A stretch of DNA of 64,000 nucleotides, from NCBI GenBank assembly GCA_030141605.1, contig JAQGDQ010000097.1, forward strand, positions 485,001-549,000. The letters run 5' to 3'. Numbering within the stretch: position 1 is the stretch's first letter; every line of letters starts with the position of its first letter. Both the position numbers and the translations under genes were made by a program. The notes beneath the pieces were generated by a model. The model did not search any database, was not told where the DNA came from, and worked only from the letters and a program-made list of their open reading frames with translations. This DNA is from Tubiluchus corallicola. Its lineage: Eukaryota; Priapulida; Priapulimorpha; Priapulimorphida; Tubiluchidae. This document shows, in pieces, positions 40,026-53,953 of this stretch.

Positions 40026-41932
40026 CATAACGAATATCCTTGAATTTAGATAATTAAATTCCAACATTTCTTAATTGGACCGACTTTAAACTTGCATCAA
40101 ACTCACAACATTTGACTGTGGCTATAAGTATAGGAATGTTTTCTCATCAATTTGTGATTGATTCTGTAATTCCTGGAACCGCTAAAAATAAGATGAGCAG
40201 AAAAATTTAAATCAATTACAAGAATAAACATGATGACGCAATGAATCACACATAAACGCTCCTTTGTCAAGCTCCATTGATATAAAAATTGAAATTGAAC
40301 AATGCGCATGTTGCTGCGGCATAGTAAACAAGCAGGTGAGTTTCTTTATCACTTACTTACAGCAAGACGTTATACAGCTAGTTGTTTTCATATATTTTCC
40401 TTAGAACGAAAATACTTTATAAAATTTAATAATAAACTGTGTGCAATAGCAAGATGGGCGGTTTGTGCTTAATTGTAATTTTGCCACACGTATTTTCCGA
40501 CTCTGCTTCTGTGTAAAGTTGAACAGTGAACAAGTGAGATTAAAATGATAACAATGAGATGTTTGTGTTTTTCTGTTGCTTTTATCTTCATGTATTTTAT
40601 ACGATACCTTGTTTTGGGAATTTAAACGAGGATGTTGGATCAGTACGGTAACTGTTTGTTGCCCCATATCGAATTATGGCTTTTGGTCTTGTCGCAAACG
40701 TTTTCTGCTAGTGGGTTTCTTTCTTTTTACTTTTAACTTTTGTTCGCCTCTCATTTTGACTTTATTGATCGCTTTCTGCGTGTGCTTTGTCTTCTTCTTT
40801 TTGCTCTTACCGGACTTCCTTGCAAACTCAGTTTTATATTTTTCCTTTCAATTTTATCTTCTCGCTTCTTCTTTTTTTCCGCAGAAGGTTTTTCTATATT
40901 TAGCAGAAGCTTATCTTATTTGTTCTAGCAAATAGCGATTTCAACCGATTTTATTTAAATTTGTTTCATCAAATTAAAATAAATTTCAGTCGCTACGTAA
41001 CGCCCAGTAAAAAGAAAATTGTTAACTATAAATTGCATTTTGAACAAATGCTGTTTGGAAAGAACGTATAACGCAATCATTATAAATTTTGCAAGGCAAT
41101 TTGTGCATGTCCCGCGTATATAGAACTCTGCGTCGTATTGCATTACGCCTGGCACTATGCGCTCTATAAAAGCCACTAATTGAGAAGCTGAGCAGTCTGC
41201 TGTAAGCTTGCATGGTCTCACCTTAAATGACCTCATGGCTATAGCCGACGGTTATCCTGGTGCCAGCTGAAATGAATATGCTCCCAAAAACCACGTCTAC
41301 GTCTGCAAGCGTTTTCTTACTGCGCCTCCCCCAGACATTTAAAAGGCTGTTTAACTGGCTAGTTAATGAAGAAACTGTAGGCATAACAAGTAGAATTTAC
41401 TCGTAAATTTATCCAACTGACAGTTTCTGTCGCTGTCTTATAGACCAAAGACTACAGTAACTGCCACATTAACAGCACGGTAATGATACTTGGCAATAGT
41501 GGAAACTCATAAGCAAAGTAAAAAACAAAATCTAACTCTTGGCCGTGCCTCAGCACACTTTTGGCGATGACCCGGTTGCACCGGATGGACCCGGTCTACA
41601 CAAGTCAGGTTACATCGACCTAAACTGCGTTGCCTAAACATTTTCCAACACAGAGTGTTGAGGTAGAAATCTAGAATAAAATTCGGGAAGGTATTAAGAA
41701 CGGAAAATGAAAAAAATCAATTCTGTGTCTGTAAAGAAATCTATGTGGTTGACTACAGAAAATTGAAAAAAGTGAAAGTATAAAAATAGTTGAATGGTTT
41801 TCATTTGTGGCCCAAACTTCTTGAGCAGGTCGTCAAAGTTTTTTTTATGTTCCGGATAAGCAGCTAAATGCTCTGTACACATTCCAACAATTTCAAGTAA
41901 AAAAGTTGTTATCAAAAATACCGACAAGAGAT

Positions 41933-42086
41933 GAAGACGTACATATTTTCAAACTTTAACGAGGTGCCACGTAGCTTTGCATTATATAAGCTGTAGGTTT
42001 CAGAAAGACGAAGACGTACATATTTTCAAACTTTAATGAGGTGTCACGTAGCTTAGCATCATATAAGCTGTAGGTTTTAGATTTTT
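41933..42086 (+). repeat. 77-bp tandem duplication
   Basis: The segment starting gaagacgtacatattttcaa is repeated at 42010 with a handful of substitutions. The ORFs across it are by-products. Confidence 0.88.
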
Positions 42087-43579
42087 CTCGCTTTTTTGCA
42101 AATAAGTAGTCCGAAATGCGAAGCATTGGAGTACTAGGCTTGCCGCACACGCACACGCGTAAAACGTACAAACTTTACTAATATGCTATATTTCAGATCA
42201 TGCCCTTCCGTGGGTTCCCTTAAGTCATTCAACAATTTTTCTGCAACAGACCATCCCACGCCACCCACACTATGCTACGAAACAACAACAACAACAACAA
42301 AAACATTTTGCACAATGGTAAAACTGTGTGAAACGACAAACTTTAGTAAATCTGCTCACTGAAGATCAATATAATGTGCGAACATTCTACCATCTACATA
42401 GTCTTTGTTTACTGCTGCCGAAATAATGGCCATAAGCAGCAGTGCGATTTTAGTCGTCATGAATCCACATTTGCGAAAATTTACACACGCATTGTTCGCC
42501 TCTCAATGAGTAAATGACAGAGTTTTGTTTTCCACGAAAAAGCAGAACAAGCTGAATAACATGGCGAACTGAACGGCTTTGTAGAGTTATTCGCAAGGAA
42601 CCCAACAACGTACGAGCAACAGTCGGAGTGCAACAAAATTGCTAAAACTTAAATTAGCTATTTATAAACCGCTGTTGTTTTTTGGCTTGTCCCTTTTTTC
42701 GATCGGTCCAGTTCACACGGCATCATTGTTGCAATGCAACTTTCAGTAAACTACGCTTATCATGATACCTTCTTAGACAATAATAGTCTAATTTGTATCA
42801 TGGATTAGTGTAAAGAGAATAGCAAAATTTTGTTGTATTTGTATCGATTTTACATCTTTTGCCGCTTTTGAATCTAGGCCATTATCATTTTTTACTTTGG
42901 CTTTCCGTTTTTGGGAAACGGAAGTTTGATTCAGTTTTGATAAGCATTACAGGAAACTCTGCACTATTGGACAGAACTATATTACTATAGTTATTAGCCT
43001 TTCTACAACCATTTTATTCTACTCACAATTTCAAAGACTTGGGTAATTTATTTGTAGTTCTTAATTAGCATGTGCATTGTGCAAATTATATTATTTTTGA
43101 TATATTTATTGGGTAAATATTAGTACAAATTGTTACAGTCATTTACATAACACACACGCTCACAGAAGTACAATTAAAGTGTTTATAAAAAAATCAACAA
43201 AAAAAGAAAATATTTACATATTTACATCCATAGGACAACATCACATATTGATGTATAGAGCCCATATAACATATAAATAATATAAACACAAAATTTAGAT
43301 TATTTGTGCAGCATCCCTTTAGATATTAACAATTAAATTCATGACCTATTCGTAAAGCAATGTTTTACATGGTTACGCACTATAGTTAAAATATCCACAT
43401 CATTGGTCCCAATTAGAAAAATAAGTTTATCTTCATTAGGCATATCTAGAAAATCAGGATATAAAGAATTAATTTGCGCACACTACTAAACTACTTCGAA
43501 AGAAGTACTAAATAAAATTAAACTAAGTTATCTTGGACTATATTGGATTAAGTTATCTCCCAAAAGGCCCAACTGGTGG

Positions 43580-43873
43580 TCAGTGTTCCTGATACGTATC
43601 TGCTGATTCGTGTGTTTGTAAAAGATCAATTCGGGAGTGCGAAAAATCTTGCCCGGTGGTCAAAACGACACGAACTTGTTTTACTTCCTGCGTACTAACG
43701 TTTTTCTTGTGATAAAGAAACTGGGATAAGGTTTCACAAAGACGGATACTATGCGCTGCCATTCTATCCATAAGTTCTCTGCTAGTAGCAAACACGTTCT
43801 TACGACACTTTCTCAAACCAATAAATAATATCAGGCAAACAAAATAATCCTTGACTGCCGAGATAGAGAATAT
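43580..43873 (-). CDS. unassigned small ORF or terminal exon upstream of FoxF
   Basis: A minus-strand frame of about 97 codons with protein-like composition: a hydrophobic YFVCLILFIGL segment, then a charged region (SRELMDRMAAHSIRL, QEVKQVRVVLTTG). There is no ATG at the beginning; the first in-frame ATG would leave 63 residues. A good acceptor-like run (tatttattttcctag on that strand) precedes it, so it could be a terminal exon of a gene divergent from FoxF. I recognise no family. It may be chance. Confidence 0.25.
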   Translation of the reverse strand: MFSISAVKDYFVCLILFIGLRKCRKNVFATSRELMDRMAAHSIRLCETLSQFLYHKKNVSTQEVKQVRVVLTTGQDFSHSRIDLLQTHESADTYQEH

Positions 43874-43876
43874 CAA

Positions 43877-44214
43877 CGACTAGGAAAATAAATATACCGC
43901 GCTCGAGCCAATCAATTCTGGTAGATCCCAGTATCTGCTTGACTTTAGTACAATGTGGGAGGCGGCGTAGCGAATTTGTTGTTGAAGCCAAGCGGCTTAC
44001 ACGGTTTAGATTGCGCCGAAAGCTGATTGGCTTAATACAGTGATAAGTCCAGCCCATCTGCACGTAACAGCGAATACAAAACACGTGCAGTAATCGCGTA
44101 TTGTATACACGCTAGTGGACGAGTTGGAAGCTTCATGAAAGTTTTGCTCAACGACTTAGAATTAGTGTTAAAAGCACTGTCTTAGAATAACTACTCCTTG
44201 GTGAATAGGACTTG
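43877..44214 (+). promoter_or_regulatory. presumed FoxF 5' UTR and promoter region
   Basis: The 338 bp before the FoxF start are more GC-balanced than the flanks. An in-frame TAG at 44206 shows the coding sequence does not extend upstream. No clear TATA box was identified. Confidence 0.4.
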
Positions 44215-45208
44215 ATGTTGTTAACAATGCCGAGTATATTAGAAATGGACTGCCATCAAGAGCCTCGAGGACATCAAGAAGCCATGTGTCAACCTCAAGA
44301 CGCTAGTGCCACCATGCCTGTAAGCCTGCATACAGACGACACCAGCGGACATATTGCCACTGAAGACAAGACACCGTCTAAGAAGACCACAGGAGCCGGA
44401 GTAAGAAGACAGGAGAAACCTCCATATTCCTACATTGCTTTGATTGTGATGGCCATACAAAGTGCGCCAAGCAAGCGATTGACTTTGAGTGAAATTTATC
44501 AGTTCTTGCAGTCCAGATTTCCCTTTTTCAGAGGTTCCTACCAGGGATGGAAGAACTCTGTTCGCCATAATTTATCGCTGAACGAATGCTTCATCAAACT
44601 ACCCAAGGGTCTAGGCAGGCCAGGTAAAGGACATTACTGGACCATCGATCCTGCCAGTGAGTTCATGTTTGAGGAAGGCTCTTTCAGACGTCGCCCACGT
44701 GGTTTCAGACGTAAATGTCAGGCGCTGAAGCCCTACGGAATGACCAGTACCCCAATGCTGGGCAGTCCATATGACATGCTGCAACATCACGGAGCGGCTA
44801 GCATGGGGTGTAGTATGGGACCCACACAACCATACGACACAACAGGAATGATGGGTCCTACGGTTCCTGGTCCTAACAATATGACTACCCTGCAAACGGC
44901 GTCCCACTACATGCCTAGCTGTTCAGTATCATCCAGTGATTACAGTCATCACGTAGTCAGCAGTAATGCCGCTCCGCCGCCGCCGCCGCTTACCGCTTCC
45001 ATGTACGATCCACGTGACATGTACACTGGCAGTACGTCGTGGAGTAGCAGCATGCCACATTATTCTGTCAAACAACAACCACTAAGTCCTGCGGGTAGCA
45101 CAGGGTCAATGCAAAGTCTGTCTCCTCCACACTCTGGGGAGAATAATCCCTACACCCAGCTGGGACAGATGACTCATACTATGCAGAATGGTGACATGGC
45201 TTTAGCTG
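44215..45208 (+). CDS. FoxF: FoxF exon 1
   Basis: Carries the whole forkhead domain and most of the transactivation region. It ends in phase 1 at GCTG|gtaagt. Reading through the donor would add only GKFIVKI before a stop. Confidence 0.95.
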
Positions 45209-48200
45209 GTAAGTTCATTGTTAAAATTTAAGAGCTAAATAATAAAACGTTTCCACATATACATGTTTCAGTAATTAGTTTTTGATTATAAATCATATCA
45301 CATCAATATACGATCATGCACTCATTTTAATACGATCACTATAGCAAAGCTATTAAATATTTTGATATTTGCAAATTTTATTGCTATAACAACCATTTGC
45401 GTTTGTTTATATTGATAGCACATGTCTCTATAAATAACTTGATTATTATTGCGTAACTGATTTTAAACCTATTTCTCGCTGAACAGTACAGCTTTACTTT
45501 TTCTAGGCAATTCTAAAGCAACACACTTCCGATTAAATTGAAAATCCTCGATATTTTCACATTTGTGCTTTCTTATTAGGCAACCGTTCCACAAAGCATA
45601 TCAGACCTGCCTGTATAAATTATAGTAAAGTACTTGTACTAGCGAATTGGAACACAAAAATATGATGTTAAAACTAAACTTATATATTTAAGTCACTACA
45701 AATTAGTTTTTCAGAAGTATAAATTTCTAAACAAATTTTCGAAGCACTTTGAATTTAGTCGATTAGTTAACACAGAAACATAGCCGTAATCGCTACATTA
45801 ATGGATTTAGTCGTGCAAAATATGTATACATGTATTCACAGCGCAATTCTTATATGTTTAACCTGATTTGTGCCCTTACTTCTGTAGGCGCATTTCTGTA
45901 AAAACCAAACACAAATAAATTGAGAAAAAAGCGGCAAGATACTGCGGAACGAAGATACTGCAGTTTTTAACCAGAGCGCCAAGTTGTACCCAATCTCCAT
46001 CTAGCTGCTGAGGAAATTTAGACTGAGCTAGTTGAAGAGTAATAAGGAACAACTTTACCAGAAACTAACATTCTTTATTTTTTAAAACCCACGCATTCCT
46101 GGACTGCGTACATCTATCAAATCAGTTAGATTTTTTGCAATCATTTTCATTGATTTCATTGATCTGCTTTTCATTGATTACCCCATTCATACACACATGA
46201 CGCATTTAGATGTCCGTGTTACAGCTTTACTGACATTTAAGTTTTTGCTTTTGTTAAAGAATTGTGAACGACTGGTGACTAACTTCAGGCGCCCAGAAAA
46301 ACTTGGAAAGCATTAATTTTAGTTGACCCTTATCGCCCAGTACTCAGCAGACACCCACGTAAAGTGTTCGTAGAGACGACAGGCGTGTATGAGCGGCGTC
46401 TTATGATAGAAATTTATCACAGACATAGCGTTTTTCGTAAGTTTACAATGTACAGCACTACAGAGACAAAAATTTGTACACGTGTTTTAACAGACACACA
46501 AATTAGATTCGTTTTAATAATTAAGTGGACCAATTTTGTAATATTTCATTTTTCTGCAGAAAGTAGAAAAATTTGATTGTGCACTGAGTAGAATTTTTGC
46601 AAGCTCTTAACACGGGTCAGTCTTGCATGTCGCAAAGACTATATAAAAATTTATACACACACATATATATATATATAGGTATATATATATATATATATAT
46701 ATAAAACCTAAGAAAATATTTTTAAAAAAGACGATGCACAATTATGCTACTTAATTGCCATATAAAAATATTTTAAGAATGACAAAATCATCATTTTATA
46801 AAACTTTATCAAAAAATATAAGTGCCAGATGATTTATTTTAGTCGTAAGAGGAATCATAAATTTGGATTGATTACAGTAAGTTAATTACTTTTTGAATAA
46901 TATTTATATTTAAGTACAATATTCAAGCATATTGGTATTCTCACACTGATATGAGTTTTTACAAAATTACAAATATATATCTACATACACATATGTTTTC
47001 CTATCATTAATCTTTAGCACGTAAGATTAATCTTTTAACATATTGTTTACATGTCAATTCCTAGAGGCTGGCTCTTTCATTTATTTGAATCCTTTAGCAG
47101 TTTTAAAAAGTTATAAGCTTTTTAGGTTCTGCAAATTTTAAATAAATAAATAAATAGCTGGCCAATATAATGCATTCGATAAGAAGACAATTATAACAAA
47201 AAATATTGTTATTTTCTATTTAGTGAAGTATCTTTAGTAAATTCCTAAAAGCATTAGTGATTAGACACCACCCTGCCCAGAAAATAGTATAACTTTATAT
47301 GAAGTATCTTTAGTAAATTCCTAAAACAATTGGCGATAAGACACCACCCTGCCCTGAAAATAGTATCATTTTCTATGAAGTATCTTTAGTAAATTCGTAA
47401 AAGCATTGGTGATAAGACACCACCCTGCCCAGAAAACTGTATCATTTTCTATGAAGTATCTTTAGTAAATTCCTAAAAGCATTGGTGACAACCCTGCCCT
47501 GCACCGTCCTGTATTACACCTATCAATTGACAATGGCTGAGATTTTATGCCGGCGTTGCTTGTTTAAAAGAAAAGTCTATTACGAATACGAAATAAAACC
47601 TTAAAAAGACAGTCGACGAATTTGGTTCTCAAGCATTTACAGCAGGAAGTCACAATATCGGCATAATTATAAAACGTATGATTAAGGTTTCTATCTTATA
47701 GCGTTTTATATAGTCGCCACAGGGAGCTTCCGCTCGTCTAACACACGTGGTATTAACTCGGTAGTTATCGAAAAGGCATGTATATAATAAAACAGCAACC
47801 ACATCGAGCTAATTTGTTTATTCCTGCCTTCTCCAAGTTCAATTGTTAATCCGATCTCATAATATTTAGATAAAGAGTAGGATAATGTTTACTACGCTTG
47901 TGCAATGTAGTAAATAAGGGCTCTGATCTTGAGCTAACTGTAAACTGTGCTGAGTTAGTAAACTTTGCCGACACAGTTTATTTGAAAGGATGAAATTATA
48001 TAAACGTGTAATAGGTTTTCATTTACTGACTGGAGTCCGTTTTCGCGGGCTCGAGATATTTACTATTACGGACTGCCGGAATTGCGTATCACTGGACGTA
48101 ACTTAATCGGACAGACAGACAGCAAAACTTGTAGAAGAATATTTGTTTTGAAATACTAACATGTTCTTCAGCGCTCTGGGAGGACTGGGTACTTGTGCTA

Positions 48201-51200
48201 ACAAGGCAGCTCTGATGGAGGTCTCGTTTATCAACCAGTGACACTGAGTTTCTGTTACTTGTATTCAATTTTGCAAATGATAACTTGACAAAAAAGATCA
48301 ATTTATTATAAAAAAAAATGTGAAAAGAACGTGGCGATAGCAGTTAAATAAACTTGTAAGGTATTTCAGTAACTTTAAAATACGTAATTATATTACTCAT
48401 TTTCGTAAAATATTATGGCAGACAAAAACATATCATGTCGAAAAACAGTAGAGCAACTATGTATACTTCAGTTACATCGATCCGTGAAACACACTGTGAA
48501 AAATACCCAACTGACAATTGATGATACTTTTTAAATAAGTACAAATTAGACCATTCTACAGAGTAGGCCTAAATAGAATGCTGTTCATTTAGGTTGTATC
48601 GCTGGCAGTTTTTTTATTTAAGATTTATTATTATCTGTTACCCAGGGGTTTGGCTGTCAAATATCTAATTACGCATACCGGACAACATGTACTGCAACAG
48701 TTAATCTACCTACTTCTTTGTTGTAGAATCTGGGTATTCGCAGAAGCTGGATTTAAATCAAAGCAGCTTTCGTGAGTCTGTTGAACTGTCCGAATTTTAA
48801 TCATGGGTATTACACTTTTTGGCTCGTGCACTACAATCAACATTTTGGCACAAATATAAGCATATGGTGCATGATATAAAATCACGTTTTTTATTGTGCA
48901 GCAAGTACTCAGCGTTTGCTTACTAATCATAGCGTTATTGTTCGTTGTTCAGATCAGTTCAGTGTTCACGGTTCATGTTCCATGCCTGTGAACCTATGCA
49001 TGTGGACCTATGTATTAATATAAACCAATTTTGTTTCTGGCTCATGAAAATCACTTATGTCTCCTCAGGTGGCTGCGTCAATATTATTCCAGTTAGACTT
49101 CTGTCCAAGAATTCCAGTAAGGACATTACTGTGGGACCCGGTTGCAACTCCACCAAACAATCTGCTGACATGAACCAATAGGGGGCGCTCAAGCTCATTA
49201 AAGAGCTTGCAGATTGTGTTTCAGCTTCTGTCTGCTTCGTGCATGTCCTCAGTTGCCCTCAACTCCACGGGACGCAAATTTTGTAAGATTAGATCTATTT
49301 AGAATGTAACATTTGAAGTGGTTTAAAAATGATAGAAGAGCTTTCCACTCCAAAGGGTCATGTACATTTCTAGCGTAAACTTTCTTAAAAATCAAACGCA
49401 TATCCAGAAAAAAAAGAAACCCTCTAGTTTTAACACCGGATCAAAGGAGTTTTTCATAAGAATGATTGGGCGGTTTCCGAGGCCGTAGCTGTTGGAACAT
49501 CTAGCATCTTTCGTTTTCGCACTATAAGTTGTTTTAATGTGCACTAAGCAATTTTAGGTTTGTACATTTTTTTGATATTTTTGATGAATTCAATATTTTT
49601 TTAAACTATCTGTGCAAATTCTTAAATAGTTTTTACTTGTAAGCGGCTCTCTATGGATTTGACATTTTCTTTTGTTCATTTGACGCACAAATATTTCGAC
49701 ATTACATTAGTTTAAACTCCATGCGTGTAGGTCTATAAAGTAATAATTTCTTGAAATATCATAAATAAAGAATGTTTATGAATTTTATAAATTTTATGAA
49801 GTAGAGCGGTAGCAACGCAGCCTATAGCTTTAACTTAACAAGTAAACTTGAATCGTGTGGGAAAGCATATCGCAAATATTATAGTTATTACTGAAATAAT
49901 TACAGACATGGTACATGATTTATAAATTTGTCACCATACGTATAGTTAGCTACTTTTGTAAGAAATTTAAAAATCACACTAGAAAACAATGACACAAAAT
50001 TGTAATGATGTCTTTAAAGAAACACATTTCTTGTTTTTATCTTTATTCTGTGAACAAATGAAAATATAATAAATTATTTATTGCATTTTCGGGTCAATAG
50101 TATTGCATGTGAAAAAAGCTTGAAACAATAAACCAAAATAGAATGTTTAATAAGTTTTCTATTTTACACTAAAACTTATGTTGTAAAATTATTACAGTAA
50201 TTAGTAGTAAATGTCTCCCTGATACGCATAAAAGTAAGCTAAAACTACCTATAATTTTTGAACAATAGCCCTAAAAATACGTATAGTTATACTTGTATAT
50301 ATATATACATAAAGTCATAAGATCATTTGTATTTTAAACCACTCATATTTTTGGAATGCGGCTTCTTCATACATGTACGTCGCTGTAACTTTTCTTGCGC
50401 TAACTAACACAAAAACGCTTCCTTGTAATATAGCGCATTGGCAAGCTCAAGTTGTTTGCTGTTTTAAAGCAGCGGGAACCCAATTCAAATATACTGTACA
50501 TTGAGTATACATGAATATAGTTACGCACTTACTCTGTAACATAAATTACGTGGGTAGTTCTTTTCGAGCACAAGTCTGTAATACCACCTTATTGATATTA
50601 AGCCTAAATGCGAAGGATAACGTCCAATTCAGTTCAATGAGTAATTTCAGAACTGAGCAATTTTGACATGAAAGGGATGTTAAAATGTCTTTTTGGAGGT
50701 TATAACTACGCTATAAATAAATTTTCGAAGCGTTTACACTAAGATGACTTACACAAAGTTGAATATCGAACTTTGAGGATAAATCAGGCATTTTCAGTTT
50801 GAATACCTGCAACTAGATGACTCAGCAGCCTTGGCTATATGTTTACAAAAACGTCGGCATGAAAACACCTTATGGACAAATTTATGATGCGCCTCTGGGG
50901 AAATGCTTGTCTTCTGGTATATTTAATTAATACGGAAGATTGTTTCTATTTCTAAATGCCCCGAGACAGAGAAAATGAATTAGATTTAAAGTAAAACTGA
51001 ATCATAGTTAAATAATATATTTCAACAACCATATATATATATGGCAACTCAAATAATGAAGAGATTAATAAGAAACCAAACTTGTGCATTTAAATTACAA
51101 AAAATTGTAATAAATAATGAAATTATTGTTCTGAAACAAACAATTAATTTTTTCAGGAATGAGAATGAACGGAATGCAGAATTTTCAGCATGCCGGAATT

Positions 51201-51329
51201 TGTGACCGGAAACAGTATTTCCCCACAACTCCTGGAATGGGAATACAAGCTGGAGGTGTGGGTCCCACTGCTCCATGGTCAAGCACGGGTTATTCAACTT
51301 CACCGTACGAAAAATGTGCAGCAATTTGA
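44215..51329 (+). CDS. FoxF: FoxF forkhead transcription factor (two exons)
   Basis: Nuclear forkhead DNA-binding factor. Known FoxF proteins act in visceral and splanchnic mesoderm; that role is inferred here from orthology. The 388-residue product has the forkhead domain at about 68-168: [26 protein letters not shown], recognition helix [20 protein letters not shown] and wing [10 protein letters not shown]. The FoxF-specific flank [20 protein letters not shown] follows. A short poly-Pro (APPPPPL) and KQQPLSP, also typical of FoxF, come later. Exon 2, found by phase match, supplies MCDRK-like ICDRKQ and the C terminus PYEKCAAI. In-frame TAG at 44206 makes the ATG at 44215 the first possible start; its Kozak context is weak and ATG 44227 (A at -3) is an alternative. 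The intron is 5.9 kb. Confidence 0.95.
46652..46702. repeat. (TA)n microsatellite
   Basis: Two TA runs separated by ggta, with a short CA lead-in. Confidence 0.88.
47224..47520 (+). repeat. 76-bp tandem repeat, about 3.9 copies
   Basis: The word tgaagtatctttagtaaatt starts at 47224, 47300, 47376 and 47452. Copies share aagcattggtgataagacac and ccaccctgccc. The last copy is truncated. Confidence 0.92.
51157..51329 (+). CDS. FoxF: FoxF exon 2
   Basis: Acceptor taattttttcag, phase 1. It encodes [19 protein letters not shown] and ends [11 protein letters not shown], then TGA. The CDRK motif and small Cys-containing C terminus correspond to the last exon of vertebrate FOXF genes, which end KPCVM. 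Confidence 0.9.
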
Positions 51330-53947
51330 TTAAGATGATAGGATTTTAATTAAGTTATATAATTTAGTTGTTTAATGAAAATTTTGTGTAATTGTATGAC
51401 ATTACGTATTTGTATTGTACAGTTAATTTTGTATAACGTATAACTACCATTGACGCTGGCACATACAGTATTATGTACTTTAGACGTTTGTTTTTCTATT
51501 TACCAAACGATTGCGCATTAATGCTCATACAAATAATTTTCAATGTTAGTGAAAAATTTATTGAAATACATAAGTTATCCCAAAACCATTTTGGATATGG
51601 ACAAAATGTTTATTCCTTAAAGTAACACTCGCGTTTTATTTATAATATATTATATTTACAGCGTCCCGCAGCCTCGACTTGATGAAAAAGAGACTTGTGG
51701 CAGGCAAAAGATATTAGGTTAACGTGACCTCATACTATTAACTAGTCTCCTCTTAAATGTTTTAGTTTTGCTTTTGTAAAGCAGCATTGTATATACATAT
51801 ATCCTTGTTTGTACATATTGTACGATGTTGAGACCATTGTATAGTTTATACGAAAACGGATAACATTTCATTTTTTAACATCTTCAGTTTCATTATTGTC
51901 AAAACCTGTGCACTGTCTGTTCATCTTGCGTAGCTCATAGATAAAATTTGTCTCACACATTTTTTTTAAATGGTGGTCGCCCCAAAGAATTCAAAAACTT
52001 ATTTAGAGTATGTTTCCTAAATAACGTTTATTTAATTTACGTTCCTCTTGCAGCTGCTGTGCTTGCCGATATAAATCATATAGTGCCGGACGATTTATTT
52101 GGAGCGAATATCTGCAATTTTCTGTGAACGTTTTGATGCTAGTATAGAATCTACATGCATTGCAGGCGTGTAAAATACATTGTGTAGGTCTCTATTACAG
52201 GCGAAGCCACATTTTTCAGTTTCTATTAATTTATTTTCATCATTTATTTAACATCTATTAAAATAGTTATGGTGCTATTACTAATGGTGCTATTTTTATA
52301 TAATAGCAATAATGATGTAATAATGGTTCACTAAACTCAAGTTGTGTAAATTGTATTTTACGGGAACAATTTAATAGTTAATAGTTTTTTAAATTGCACT
52401 ACACAAATTTCTCAATAGCGATCAAGAATTCGAACTTTGATCTAAATTTAAGCTACTTATATAACTTTTCTACTAGCTAACCGTTCCAATTGTTTTTAGG
52501 TTACGCCGAAGTCTACTTGCCTTCTACTTTTTGCTTAATGAAAGAAAAACTGTAGTTAATTGACTAATTATATTGTTTCAAACTACAGGTATTTCACTGT
52601 CGTTTGGAAGTCAATGTAACAGCCTATAATTATTATTCCTTATTATTCTTTTCTTATAAAAATTGGATAATGTAGGCGACAGTAGCCCTATTATCTGTAA
52701 CTACTTGCATACTATATATGCGCACCTTATATGGGGAAACATGCATGAGAACTAAAGTGCCAAACGAATATTGTCCTGTGACTTTTCGTTTGTTTGTTTG
52801 GGTAAAAAAGCTACAGTCTGATGTACCAAATTCTTATTAAGTCCTTAAATTTCTTATTGTTCTAGCATATTCAAGAATATAAGCTGATTTTTAAAATAAG
52901 CCAATGCTAATAATTAATAAAAAATTCACACTAAAACATGATGGTTTCTTTATGATGTTTTCTATTACTTGCATCAATTCTTGCTATTAAGAATTAGCCT
53001 CGTGTCATAAAACCAACATACTATAATTTACTGTCTCCGTATAAATAAATTTTACAGCAATGTATATAATTTTAAACATACGGAACAGCTTATTTAAATG
53101 CCTTTTCTATATTTTGCATATTGGTTATAATTATATGCTAGGACGACTGTGATTTCTAATGACGTCACTGATGATTTTTGTTATAACTAGCCAATCATCT
53201 AGCACATAAAAAACTCGCACTGTAGAAGACCTAGATTATCTGTTCTCTCATCTTCATTCCTCTCTTGGTAGCTGCCTGGCCCCATGGAATTAAAACAGGA
53301 GATAGCTATCAATGCCTGCACTCAGATCTAGTTCTGTCTTTCCCGAAGCCTTCTTGCATTTATCCACAGATGTTCTATCTGCCCCACAACACGTCCAGCG
53401 CACATGTTGCTTGCATACATGTATTTAGAAAAGCAACTGACTTCTGTTTGCATTGCAAACAGAAAATATTATAATTTAATTTGGCTAAATGAACACACCT
53501 GAAAAGTCTTGACATGATAACATTGAAGATGAGACGTAGACAAGACAAGTTGTGTGAATTTGAGTTTATGTTGTAAGGTAATGTGTGTGTTCCTTTGGTA
53601 TAAAACAGATCGAGATTCTTTACAAATGTAAATAATTATAACGAAAAATTTTAGAGTCTTTTTTTTAAATTTACAGAAGGTTTGTGCTTTTCTTTATAAT
53701 TCGACATTGTATTGCAAATCATTGTAACTTATTGCATGACATTTCATTATAATGCCTACAAGTATTTGTTAATGTTATAATATTATCTCCTTGTATAAAG
53801 ACTTTGGTTCGCTTATAATATTTTGTGAATATCTATGGTGAGAAATAAGTTTGTTGTAAATATTACTTGACAATCATTATAATGTATTCGAAGTTGCACA
53901 GTTATCGCCATTTTATTACTTGATTATCGGTTGTAAAGAATTGAACT

Positions 53948-53953
53948 AATAAA
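53948..53953 (+). terminator. AATAAA poly(A) signal candidate for FoxF
   Basis: Canonical hexamer followed by a T-rich stretch. Earlier hexamers at 52916 and 53044 compete, so the assignment is tentative. Confidence 0.3.

Larger units (their letters stand above)
33959..43579. other. large intergenic region, no gene supported
   Basis: About 9.6 kb of AT-rich sequence without convincing exons. It holds the ATT, TATGG and CT/CA/TA microsatellites, a perfect hairpin, a 77-bp duplication and a P-loop-like ORF, listed separately. Remaining short frames lack domains and splice context. Confidence 0.6.
45209..51156. other. FoxF: FoxF intron (5.9 kb)
   Basis: AT-rich, with an (AT)n tract near 46652-46702 and a 76-bp tandem repeat near 47224-47520. 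No nested exon could be supported. Its size is much larger than the coding sequence and it could hold enhancers, but no specific site is claimed. Confidence 0.75.

Noticed and set aside
40576-40935. 119-codon hydrophobic frame
   Set aside because: It is a by-product of T-rich sequence giving Phe and Leu runs; no other coding evidence.
44239-44907. Minus-strand frames over FoxF
   Set aside because: They are antisense shadows of the conserved forkhead exon.
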